Below, piece by piece: positions 1 through 11,357 of a DNA stretch of 64,000 nucleotides. The stretch comes from Toxoplasma gondii ME49 (taxonomy: Eukaryota; Apicomplexa; Conoidasida; Eucoccidiorida; Sarcocystidae), in NCBI RefSeq assembly GCF_000006565.2, contig NC_031471.1, positions 1,178,001 through 1,242,000 of the forward strand, read 5' to 3'. The position numbers were made by a program, and so were the translations under genes. The notes under the pieces are model-generated. The model saw only the letters and a program-made list of their open reading frames with translations. It was not told where the DNA came from and did no database searches. Position 1 is the stretch's first letter. Each line of letters begins with the position of its first letter.

Positions 1-1792
1 ACTGCTCATATGGGCGAGAAACGTCGGAGATAAGACGGCACGTCTCAGTTTCGCTCGGCATATGCGTGTTTCCTTGTCACCGTTGTTGTCTAACGAGGCA
101 CTGCCAGAAGGTACCGAAGTACGGGAGAAGCGTGTTGCCCCAACGGGGGCTTTACCCTCAGTGTCCTCATCCTTTCTGTCCTGCGCAGAGACCGCTGTTG
201 TTTCTTCATTGCTAGGAAATCCAAGCGTTTTGGACAAGTGCTGAATGTGAGACTTTAAAAAACTTCCCGAACAAATGGGTACTGACTTGCCGAGCAGCCG
301 AACAAAGACACCAGGTGTGGTCAGCACACATGTGCGAGCTCCTATATTTTCACCAGCCATTTCTTCTCATTATACGTGATTCATTCGGGTGTCTGCTTAT
401 TCCCGCCTTTCAACGAAAGCGTTGATATACGACTTGGATATTCGGTCTTGGTATGACCCCACAGAAATGCAGCACACATCTTCCAAGGCATTCAAGAACC
501 AATGCGTAGTGTGCTCCACGACAAAGCGAGGTATAGAGGTTGAAAGTGCCCTCAACTTCCAGAAGGAAACCTAGAAACTTCTGCACATGCAGCAGCTACC
601 GGCCGACATCGGTCTGCACCGCGGAAACTCACACGTCAAAAAAACCCGCCATCGTGGACAGAAGACACAGGAAAGCGCAAGTGCAACTGACTGGCCTGTG
701 AAAAAAAGTTCTTTCGTGTCCTTTTGAGGAAAGGAGCAGCACGGGGATTTTCAGCGCCAAACGCAAGGACGGGTTCGGCCGGGTCCTCTGTACGTCGATT
801 CTCTGTGGGTGCATGCAAACGCATGTGCCAGTCGTCGCAGCAGAAATTGCAAACAGGCCACTGGTTGAGATATTCTGCCTCATTTTTTACGTGCTGTGAC
901 AGAGAAGAACTCCGTATATCATTCCTAAAGAGACAATATGACTTGCATAAATACCTGTGGGTCCTCGGTTCTGCATAAACGGCACTACGGAGGAGCGCAT
1001 GCAGGCTCGCTTCAACTCGAGATCCAATATATTCAATGATGTTAGGGTGTGAATTTTTCCAGATCAGCTCATCTGGTCTCGCCTTCGTTTGAGTCAGTCT
1101 GTAGCACATTTGAGTCATCACTTTTGTTCGCGTCTAATAATGCCGTTTTCTTACACTACGCTCCTCTTCCTTTGCGCCATTTCGTGAGAGAAACGACGCA
1201 GCAGACCGTGACCCCGGTTTCCTCATCTGGCGCTGCTTCGTCACATGTTCTGCAACTCGACTTCGACTGAGATATTGGTTTGAATAGAAAGAAACGCAAC
1301 AGTGCTTAGCATACTCTCGAGCGGCGTTTCCTGGAGGGAGTCTATCGTAGACCCCACTTGCTTTGCTTGTCAATCGACTTTGCGTCTCTAGTCGCCGTTC
1401 CAGATACCCTCTGTCAACTGTGCTCCTCCAGTTAGGGGTCTTCCGCCAAAAGACATAACAACCCCGCAGTGACTGCCTTTATTTCTGCCGTCGTACTTAC
1501 CTTGTTCGTTTGCTTCTTTGGTCGTCTACTCTCCCCTGTCCGTTACAAGGCCTGTGACGCGAAATTAATTGACGTGACACCTTGGCTGAACTGTCAAGAA
1601 AGATGTCGCCAGTCACCCGCTTATTCTGGCAGCTTTAGTATGTGGAGACTAGTCAGATACTATCTTACGTGCATGAAAGGGCGCCTTGTAGCGGAGGTGT
1701 CTCATATCATGTAGCGCCGAGACTTTTCAGCCGCCTACTTGCCTAGTTCGAGAGTCTCGTCTCAGCTGTACGTACACCTGATTTTGTCAAAG
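1..1792. other. Left-edge non-coding region and 5' flank of the helicase gene
   Basis: No reading frame here has coding character; the open stretches are short, overlap on both strands and show no family motif. It most likely holds the promoter and 5' untranslated region of the helicase gene starting at 1793. A perfect TGCATGCA palindrome at 810-817 and a GCATGCAG at 996-1003 match the motif class bound by several ApiAP2 factors in apicomplexans, so they are candidate regulatory sites. That use is inferred from sequence alone. Confidence 0.5.
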
Positions 1793-4700
1793 ATGGGTAT
1801 CGAAACAATTTCGGCTGTAAGCAGTGTCGACGGCAACACAACGGCTGCTGCGACAGACGGCGAACTTGGGTGTCCGGCACCGGGCTCTGAAAGATCTTTA
1901 AAAAAGACTTTTCACCACAGGCCACAACCTTTTGATCGCCAAACGCGGTATGCCCACAGCAAATCGGGGAAGGTGCTGCATAATGCAAATTACTTGCAGC
2001 GCCTCCGTGTTGTCGAAGGAGCAGGCCGCACTCCGAGTGTCGAGCCATTCGACAAAATCATTCTTTCTTTCGACTTCTACCAGGATATTCGAGATGAGAA
2101 GTGCCGGACAAAAGAGTGTAGCTCTTTGGCTGCATCTCCTGGCGCATCTGTGTCGTCCGATGGCAACGCAACAAATTCGAGCGCCGCCTCGCACACACCA
2201 GACAGTGGAGTGGACCACGAGTCCGGTGCGGACAAGACATCACAATCGCAAGCCCTAAACAGCGGACAAGATGCCCTTCCTGCGACGGTAGACAACGTGC
2301 AGCAGCCGGACACACACACGGGAGAGAACTCGAGCAATCGTTGTCCTGCGGGTGTACTCGAAGAGGACGCTTCGGCCACCGATTGCTCTGCAAATGCTCG
2401 GCCAGATCCACGTGGTGCTGTAGAGCCAGACGATGTGGAAGACTCTGAAGACGAGGACAGCGACGATGAGTTCTCGGTTTCGAGGTTGCGAACAGTTCCG
2501 ACTTACTTCAATTCTACGGAAGACTACGTTGACACGTTTTTCCCGCTGTTTATTCAAGAAGCGAAACAGTCCATCCACCGGGCAAAGAAGTTGGAAATGA
2601 GCAAAGCTGAACGCTTCATCCAGGTGAGTCTCTGGTGGGACCAGAAGGAAATGGCACCATGTGCATGTGCCAGCAGTGTCGCGTATGGTGCATCCTTGAT
2701 ATAACCGGCGACGATCTGTGTATTGTTTCAGAAAGGTTGTCATAGACATCTCTACTGCCGTAGTCGTAACTCCAGGCGAGGTACCCGCATCTTCTTCATC
2801 GTTTTTTCCCCTGATACAGCGACAATGTTGGGTGCTTGCCACTTGCTTCAGATTGGCTGGTCTCGCGCTACCGCAGCCAGAGGTGCGTTCAGCCTTACCA
2901 CACAAGTGTATGATTGTTCCGTTGGGCATGCGTCTTGGGCTTGCAATTTTGGTGCCTTGTGTCTGGCCATAGGTTAACGGTGAGCCTCAAGGAGACTTTA
3001 TCTATCTCACCCTTGAGCGCGCGCAACTCCTAACTCCACACTCGAGTCACTACTGCCACAACGACCTCGTTTTGCTCTATCTTCCCGAGGATCAGAACCG
3101 CCAGGCGGATCTGCCCAGTGTGCCGACGCCGGCTGGAGCTACCGCGTTGGGAAGTTCTGGTCGGGGGGTGCACGAGGAATCGAAGGGCGACGCGTTTGCG
3201 CCGGACGTCTTTGGCTCAGCGGACACTTCGGTGATGAAGCCAGAAGACATAGAGTTGCAGCTGGAACAAGGCGGTGAAGGCGACGCGAGTCACGACCTCA
3301 CAACTGTTCACAAGGTTCACGTGCTCGGCATTGTCCAGCAGTCGGTCCGCAGCACCCTGGTTGTCAAGATTTTGATGCCGGTTCTGTCGCAGCTCGAGGA
3401 AACGGGTGGAGCCTCATACGACTCCCAGGAAGAAGGGCCAGAGCAAGCGGACGGAACAGGGAATAAACTACTCGAGCACGAGAAGAAGAGCAAAAAGAGC
3501 TGGAACGGCGACGGCATCGATGGTGATGTAGACGAGATCCACAGACGCAAGAAACTCGAGGCACTGCGACGTTCCAGAAAGCAAAAGCGACGGAAGGCCA
3601 GACGCGAGAGAATTCTGGCATTGACTGAAGCCTTGAACGATTGGCAAACGCCGTGGCGCGTTTGCAGAGTTATGGGCCTTACTACGCTCCATCGCGAGTT
3701 TCAGGTACATAATTACCGACAGCTGGGACGTCTGTATGTTGCCTACCAGGGCATACACAGTCACAACTAGGGTCATGTCAGTGGAGGCGAGTCGCCTCGG
3801 GGTTTCGAGAGTTCCCCGAAATAGCTGGAGCGGACGGACTCGCAGCTGTCAACTCTCACTTTAGTTGATGGTCTTTACCTTCGACAAATAGCCGACAAAT
3901 AGAACGACCACGACGCTGGGAAGCAGTTACAACGCAATTTGCGTGCCCGGCGACAGCTCTGATGATTGAACCTACTCTCTTAGTAACTCCACTCCGTATC
4001 TCGATGGTCGCAGCGACTGCATGTGGCTGCGGGGTAGAAAAACGATTCTGGGGCTGGTTAGGTTGTTTTATGTTACCTAACTGTGAAATTGTGCGCACTG
4101 CATTGTTGTCAGTGGCCGGGGCTGTAGGTCTTTCGCCCGGATGCTGAGGGAAAAGACGTATCGCCAGCTTGCCTGCGGCTCAGTCACAGCGCATTTGTTT
4201 GTAGTGGGCCAGATTCATAAAGGAACCAGGCCTTCAGAATGGGAGTTTCATTGCCTTTTGCTGGTGATACACATATGCGCACAGGGCTTGATGTCGGTTC
4301 CCGATCTCCTTATCAAGAAGCAGATTTTGTGCCCGAGCCGAGGAGCTCTGGGGTCGTCGGCTACGCCGCTGAAGAATCCTATGCTGGAAGATTTGACCCC
4401 CCAAGACTCTTCCGAGTCACGTACCGGCGGCGCTACGTCTGGTGAAGAAGGTACAGGCAGCTCCCCTTCAACAATGGCGTCGACGGAAGACAAGGCAGAG
4501 CAGGTGGGGCGTCCCCAGAGCTCGAATCGGTCACACGGCGAGGAGAGGAGCAGCACCGAAGTGGCAATGGAGAGACTCCGACTGCATTGCTTGCCTGTTT
4601 CACGTGGGGATTCTGAAGAGAGTTACTCTTGACGTCCGATCTGAGTTTGTGTGCCCTCCGAGTTTTTTTCTTCTACAAGAGGCAAGTGTGCCTACATCCA

Positions 4701-7700
4701 ATTCGTTTTGCGGCTGTTCCTTTGCAGACGCCTGACGAAGCATTGACTCTGGCGACGTGCCAGCAGTTGTTTATTTCGTCAAAGCTGCGGGAGTCTCTTC
4801 ACCAGCTGTACAACGCTAGCCAGCTGGATGCCCTCAATGACTGCTTGAAAATTCAAGGCGTCACGCTCATTCAAGGCCCCCCGGGGACAGGGAAGACCAC
4901 AACCATCATGGCGGTTATTTCTGTCGTCTTGAATGCCCAGATGGAGAGCACCGACGGAAGCACAGTTCGGGTGAACGTTGTGGGTGATGCTTCGGGAACT
5001 GACGAAGGGCCGCCGAGCGCTGCCGTTGCGAACCCAGGCGATGGCAGGCTAGTCACCGCAGCGGTGGACGAGACAGAACAGGAAAAGGCTAAACGGCGGG
5101 AGACTGCAGAAGTAGAAATCAAGAAGAAACTTGCAGGCGCGCAGCCTTGGCTCTCCTTTGGTAGGTCCGGGTGCTTGCGATGTCGTGTGCGCTGTCCAGA
5201 AGGGGAGTTTCACGCGGAAAATGATCTACCTAGGCCGTGTGTCCGGCTCTTACAGGGGCACCTGTGTTCGTGCGGTCCCGTAGCCTTTGAGCGCAAGGCT
5301 TTCCTATGCAGTACCTGTCGCTTTCGTCGTTTCTTCAGTGTGGACTAGAGGCGCAAGTGCCAACGGGGTTGGGCAACCGTGGGGTCCCGGTGTCGCTACG
5401 ATTCAGTGTATTTCATTTTATCTCGTCTTTTACTGGTTGTATCAGAATCGGTTTACATATCTTCTACTTGCATGTAAGTGGTTCTGGCAACCCAGAAGGT
5501 AGTGGAACTGAGCTTAAAGTTGCCTTGTGCTGGCGTTTGCACAGCGAGGTAGGACTTCCTGAAAGCGTGTACCTGTCTTTTGCTGGAGTGACTGGGTGCC
5601 GTGTAAGCTCGCAACCAGCGATGCATGAATTGGTACCATCCTGCATATGAAAATGACTTCTTTCGACACGTTGTTCTTTGTTTACCGGGTAAAAGTTCTA
5701 TGTGTTTTCATGACCATCATGCTAAGTGACCAGATACGGGTTCGTCCATGAGGGACGCGATTGCCGCTTTCTGGATTTGCTTCTGCAGGGGAGTACGTTC
5801 CATGGATGGACGAGGTAGTTTGCATGACTGAAGACTTGGAAGGCAGCGACGCCCACTGGAGTGCCTCTGCCACAGCGAATGGGGTCAGCGATCCCCAACG
5901 TGTTTTCCTCGACAAAGGAAGAAATGCCCTGCTGCCCAAGTAAGCGAAAGGTCTCCGGTTTTCGCGCGCGGTGACACGCCAGAATCGGTTTTCTGCCGGT
6001 CGTGACTGGCTGGATGTCAGTCTGAAATTTTCACTTTGATAAATTTCCCTCTGTGTACAGGTTGCTGTCTGAGTCCTAATTTCGCGCGTGGATTGCTTTT
6101 TCCAGCAAGGCCGGTCAGAGGCGGCGTGTAGGATCGTCCATGAATCGGCAGTTTCGAACTGTATCTAGGTGAAACGGACCTTAGGTGCACACTTCGGTGC
6201 CGAGGCCTGATTTACTCTGTCGTGCATTTCTTTATTTTGCAGCCGGGTGCTCGTCTGTGCTCCTTCGAACGCTGCGATCGACGAAATTTTGAAGCGTCTC
6301 GTGGCGGAACCCAGCAAGGGCGGAGGCATTTTCGATTCACAAGGAAAACGCTACACTCCTTCAGTAAGGTTTTCTCATCCGGTCATGGATCGCTGCAGTT
6401 GTGCTACAGCTCCGCTTTTTTTACCAGTGCCTTATAATTCTATTCCCTTGCAGAAATTGTCTGGGTGTTTTCTGACGTAGAGGCAGAGGTTCACGGGCCG
6501 AGACTTCATCTGGGGGATTAGACATTCTTATATACATCTTTAGTCTGTATCAAGGGCCCCGTAGGTTTGATGTTGTCTCAGGTTCCTCGTATTTCTTATT
6601 TATGGTTGTGTGTAATCACACTCGCGCGACAAGTGCATCTGTGCGCTGTTGAATCATCTCGAGAAAAGCTCTCAGGCAGTGGGGGAGAAGCCGAAGCGTG
6701 ACTCGAAAGAAATAAAGGATGGTGGCGAGAGCCCTGATGTTCACGTCAAGGTACTGTCTTGAAAGAACGGATATTCAGAGGCTTGTGCCACGTTACAGGA
6801 TGCGCTGGAAAGGTGTTTATAACAGAGCAAACCGTTCTTCAACGGGTGTGGTTCGTTTCATGTATTTGGTGGTCCGTGCAGGTTGTTCGTGTCGGTCCGA
6901 ACGTCCATCCAGACTTGGTTCACTACAGTCTGGAGTATAAGGCGAACCAGCTAATGAAGGCGAAAGGCGCGACGCATTTCTCTGCACTTGCTGTGAGGTT
7001 TCTTGACGTGTTTTTGTGTTTGAAACGGGTTCTTTGGGTCCACTAGGATACATAAAAGATTGCCTATCTCTGTACAGGTGAAGCACTTCAGCTACTACTC
7101 GGCAATCTCGTCGAGTTTTTCATTGCCATTCTGGACTGTCGACGGTTTCATCCACGCATTCTGAATACTATAGCACCAACCCATTTGTCATGCTTAGTAA
7201 CCGTCGATGAATACACACGGGTGCTCGGAGGGACTTTTCTCAACAGTCCGGATGCACCAACGGTGTTTAGTTAATTCGTCCCTCCGTGTGATGAGAGAGC
7301 AGTGCCAGTCTCTGATGTCTCGGCCTATTGGGCCTGAAAGAGTGACATTTGCTCAATATTTATTATTTTAGGTGGAATGGCTCAATGGTAGAGCAGACGA
7401 CTGAACATCCTTAAGTTATCAGTTCAATTACGTCTCTCCACGTTTAAACTAATCATTTCAATATCATGAAATTTAAAGCTCTATTATTTCAATTATAGAA
7501 TCGTTTCGAATGTAAGTATATAAAATTCAAATTAAAAGTTTTCCTTTTTCACGTTAGTTCTCACGACTTTTTTAAAATTAAATATGAAATTATTTTTATA
7601 TAATATCAGCAATTGCCACAGCTCCTATAGTACGAGCGCCCACATAGGACACGCTACACATCTTAAATGGTAACGCATTGATATACGTATCGTACAACCA

Positions 7701-10700
7701 CTCAGCTACTTATTGAGAGACACTCTCGAGCCCAAAACCATTACTTTTTAATCTCGAACCCGAGGGCTGGCCCCATGTCTTCAGACTCAGCATTTCTTAG
7801 CCGAAATTTCTGTTATCCTGTCTAGTAGCGATGATTCCGGGAGTCCCTGCAGTACGTGCCAGCGCCAGATAATGCTACATTCTGTGCTTGTTTCTTGTAT
7901 GTGCCATAGGCTATTAAGGCTGAAATTCTACAAGAAAGCCGCATTGTCTGCGCCACACTTTCTGTCTCTGGCTGCCGAGACATAGCCGCCGCCACAGAGG
8001 CTTTCGACACTGTCGTTATTGACGAAGCTTCGCAGGTGAGCGACTTGTGTTAGCAGCCGTGTTCTCTCTCTGTTCCATCGGAGGGACTCTTTTCGTCTTT
8101 GCGGCTCGTGTTGGGGTACTTTATGCCGTCCCAAGTGAAAATTATAAATGTACACGCAGAGTTGCATTGACGCCACCCCGAGCTACTGATTGCCCGTGTG
8201 CAACGAATCTGCAACTCTCTGTGCACGCACACGCCTGCACCGATGAGGGTCCTGTTCCCCTGTAAAGCTTCGTCTCTATTCGTCATCCAGCTTATGTTTA
8301 GCAGAAAGAGTAGCTGCTGTTCATAGATATATGTACGCCCGTGCCATTCTTCCCGTTGTGCTCGCGAACGACGGCTGTCTGTGGCGAGTCCGCCAACTGT
8401 CGCGCTGGGGTTGTGCATGCAATTCTAATAGAATCATAACTAATTCGCCTGTCAATATAGATGGAGTAAAGACTAACATAGGAGCTGTAAAGACAATAGA
8501 CTGTGCGCGTGCTCGCCCCTCGTTACTGCTTTTGATTTTTTCTTGCAGGGTGTTGAAATGTCGACCCTTATTCCGTTACGACTCGGCTGTCGGCGTCTCA
8601 TCCTTGTTGGTGATCCTCGGCAGTTGCCTGCAACGATTTTCTCGCGGGTGGCCATTCAGCATGTAAGCACGTTCACAACATTGTGAAGCATATTTCCAGC
8701 TGAATGCAGAGCCTTGGAGGTTGTTTTCAGCACATATATGGACACGGTAGATAAAACAGGCTACGGCGGTCTCCAGTGCTAACAGAATGGTTCAGTTGTG
8801 GCGCTTTTTTGAGAGGGTTTTACACTTGGATGTAGAGCCTGCAGGTGCCCTGGTTTCAGGAGGGATCAATACCCGGTCACCAGTCACCGAGCAATATTTT
8901 CAGTCTCGCACAGCGTACAATGCTTCCGCAGGCGTTTTCCCATTGCAGAGGTGGACAAGTTGGCTAGGGTCAGTGTCATGGAAGAGCACGAGACGTATAA
9001 CAGATAGTATATAGGTAAGCATCGCCCTGCCTGCGAGAATTTCTCCTCTCCGGCTGTGCTGCTTTCCCCTTTTTTCAGCGGTATGATCAGTCGCTCTTCC
9101 AACGTCTTGAGGCTGCTGGCCATAAGGTTAACATGCTCAGTGTGCAGTATCGCATGCATCCATGCATCAGCAAATTTGCGAGCAGCACCTTCTACCAAAA
9201 CCAGCTCCAAGATGCCGAGAATATTGTCGGTCTTGTTCGCCCGCCAATCCCGTGGTATTCGATTCCCATTTTCAAGCCCCTGGTGTTCTTCGCCATTAAC
9301 ACGAGCCACACGGTAAGCGCACTAAACCACGACAAACAAGCCACTGTCTTTTTTGATATGTCTATGAAGGTTTATTCAGCCATGTATAGTACATTATCTC
9401 AAAGAGAAGCCTCGTTGACTATGAGTGTTTATGCTGTCGTACGTCCTTCGGGAACCGAACAGTTGCCGTCACCCCCAGGTGCGATCGCTGTTGGGCTGTT
9501 TGTCCGTGCTTCTGCGCAGGAGGAGAATACGTCTCTCATCAACGTCGATGAAGCGAACTTCGTTTGCCAGTTGGTCGATCTGTTGAAACGCATCGTAAGT
9601 AAGGGCAACACTGCCGCACGACATATGGGCAAATTGTCTCGGCTGTCACAGCATGCCGCCACTATTTGCATAAACAGGCTCCGCGGCCTTGAAGAAGACG
9701 ACTGCTAAGAGTCGTAAACTTCAGAAAATCCGTCTGCCGTTCTCACAAAGTAGCCAGCACAGACGTTCCTGGTGTGTGTGTGTGTGGCTTTATGCTCAGT
9801 TTGTTGCTCTAGGTCGAACGGATTGGGAAGGAAAGTTGGCAATTATCAGTCCGTATGCGCAGCAGGTCTCTTTGCTCCGACAGCGCATCAAGGCTCAGCT
9901 GAGGATAACCGACAATAAAGCCTGTCCAATCGATGTCAACACAGTTGACGGATTTCAGGTTAGGAACTGAGGCAACAGGAAAGCCGTTACAGAGGCTATG
10001 TTATTTTTTGAGGTTATTTGCGGAAAGAAATGTCCGAACAGTCGGTGGAGCTGTCGGCAACAAAACGCAGTGTACTATGGAGGAAAATGTCAGCCAGCTG
10101 CTCCCGTTACTACAAGGATGGGACGGTTATGTTTTTCCCACGGACCTTCTTGTTTCGCACTATCTGTTGCCCAAATGACACGGCGACCAGTACAGGCGCC
10201 ACCGGTTCGTTAGCCTTATGATCGCTGGGAGCGGCAGGGTTTTTCAGAGGTGGCATGTAAAGAGAGGAGAAAGGTGCATGATATGCTCTCTCTTGAAGAC
10301 AACGCAGTGAAAATCGGAGGTTGACGGCGCGTGACTCGACGTGCACGGGTGAACGCTCTCTGTGCGGATTCGAGCATTCTTTTGTCTGCAGGGACAAGAG
10401 AAGGACCTCATCATCTTCTCTGCGGTTCGTGCGCAATACACGAACCCGACAACTGCACAAACGAAACTAAACACGTCAATAGGTTTCTTGGCTGACGAAA
10501 GGCGTATCAACGTCGCCTTAACAAGGGGACGGACAAATCTATGGTAAGGGGGCGCGGGAGGCCACTGCTGCCAGCAGCTAAAAACGTGCATGGTTTAACG
10601 CTAAACCTGCATTGGGTTCGACCCGTTCGAACTGCGTTGAACTCACTGATCCTTTCAATATCAGAAACAATTTCGCTTGTGGTGTGCTAAAGGGTAGTTC

Positions 10701-11357
10701 AGCCGTCGTTCATCCATACCCCAGTCTGATAGCAACAGGCATCAAACAATCGGCACGGCGGCAGTGGGGATTTCTGGAGATGGTCATGCAAGGATTCAAC
10801 AGTGATACTAACGCCAGGGCACACGGAGAGTGTCGGCTTATCAAAGTAGCAAACTGTGTCGAGTGAAACTTGTTCTTACAGGATCGTAGGCAACGGGCGC
10901 TTTTTGATGAGCAACCACCATTGGCGGTGCCTGTGGAAGTACACGAAGGAGCTGGGCACCTTGATTTCCATTGAAGAAAAATTCATGAAGACAGAGCTTC
11001 TGCTTGCCAAGTGGCTACTAAAGTTCACCAATAAGCACCCGGTGAGGATTTCTGCACCACTGGAAAGATATTTCCGGGGGGCTAGTGCCTGACACTGACT
11101 GGTGTAGTCCCGCGTTTGTGCCAAGGGTACAAACCGCTCGTGGCAGGCCAGATGTGATTGGCTATCCCCCGTCTCATCTGAATGTGCCGGTTGAAAACGC
11201 TACTTTTGTGTTGCAGCCGGAGAAAAGCATGCTGGACGAACAGGTGCCGTCTTTCTTACCGGCTCTGGAGAAGGACGTCAAGGAGTGCGCGGCAGCCAGA
11301 AAGGCAAGAAAAGTTTCCACCGAGGATGTGGCTATAGTCTCTCCAGGGAAAGAGTGA
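1793..11357 (+). CDS. Sen1/UPF1-family superfamily 1 RNA/DNA helicase, 15 exons
   Basis: Probable nuclear ATP-dependent 5'-3' helicase of the Sen1/IGHMBP2/UPF1 group, which unwinds RNA or RNA-DNA hybrids in transcription termination and RNA processing. Exons by phase-matched GT/AG borders: 1793-2623, 2973-3704, 4285-4503 (3' border uncertain), 4728-5160, 5789-5939, 6243-6363, 6882-6992, 7910-8035, 8549-8662, 9079-9312, 9520-9598, 9813-9958, 10392-10543, 10882-11041, 11217-11357; about 1249 residues. Motifs in order: GPPGTGKT (about 644-651), RVLVCAPSNAAIDE (Ia), DEASQ (about 904-908), GDPRQLP (about 929-935), QYRMHP (about 969-974), TVDGFQGQEKDL (V), RRINVALTRGRTNLW (VI). The acidic, Ser-rich N-terminal part is poorly conserved. 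Roughly 120 residues of low complexity split motifs I and Ia. ATG 1793 is the first in-frame ATG of the exon. The 917-nt seventh intron contains plastid DNA. Family assignment is firm; which paralogue is not. Confidence 0.9.
7340..7620. other. AT-rich apicoplast-derived insertion (NUPT) within a helicase intron
   Basis: A strongly AT-rich patch lies in the intron 6993-7909, while the intron on both sides and the exons have the balanced composition of the rest of the window. The patch starts with a decayed plastid-type tRNA-Phe gene (7371-7440) and continues with A/T runs typical of apicoplast spacer or protein genes. The edges at about 7340 and 7620 are estimated from composition. Apicomplexan mitochondrial genomes carry no tRNA genes, so a bacterial-type tRNA points to the apicoplast as source. 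Confidence 0.75.
7371..7440 (+). pseudogene. Decayed apicoplast-type tRNA-Phe(GAA)
   Basis: A cloverleaf can be traced. The D stem is perfect (GCTC/GAGC around loop AATGGTA). The anticodon stem GACGA/TCCTT has one C-C mismatch and the loop CTGAACA gives anticodon GAA. A T loop TTCAATT and a discriminator A are present. The acceptor stem GGTGGAA/TCTCTCC has two mismatches that a GGAGAGA 5' strand would repair, and the T stem is damaged and about 2 nt short. The segment from GGCTCA to ATCCT closely follows plastid/bacterial tRNA-Phe and not the eukaryotic nuclear one. The damage in two stems indicates a dead copy. Confidence 0.8.
9772..9787 (+). repeat. (GT)n microsatellite in a helicase intron
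   Basis: Eight consecutive GT dinucleotides lie in the pyrimidine/GT-rich 3' part of the intron between exons 11 and 12, about 25 nt before the acceptor. No function is evident beyond ordinary length polymorphism. Confidence 0.8.

Noticed and set aside
1739..1792. Upstream extension of the helicase frame
   Set aside because: The extension opens with TTG, not ATG; the first ATG in frame is 1793.
2732..2778. Possible small exon after helicase exon 1
   Set aside because: Acceptor and donor look usable, but it ends in phase 1 whereas the next certain exon (2973) needs phase 0; exon 1 joins 2973 directly.
2255..2929. 224-codon minus-strand open frame
   Set aside because: Shadow of helicase exon 1, which fits the Sen1 N-terminal block and a phase-0 donor at 2624.
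7640..7730. Second tRNA-like sequence on the minus strand near the plastid insert
   Set aside because: A D-arm-like GCTGAGTGGTT and a 5-bp stem can be drawn, but the loop is 6 nt and there is no T arm or acceptor pairing.
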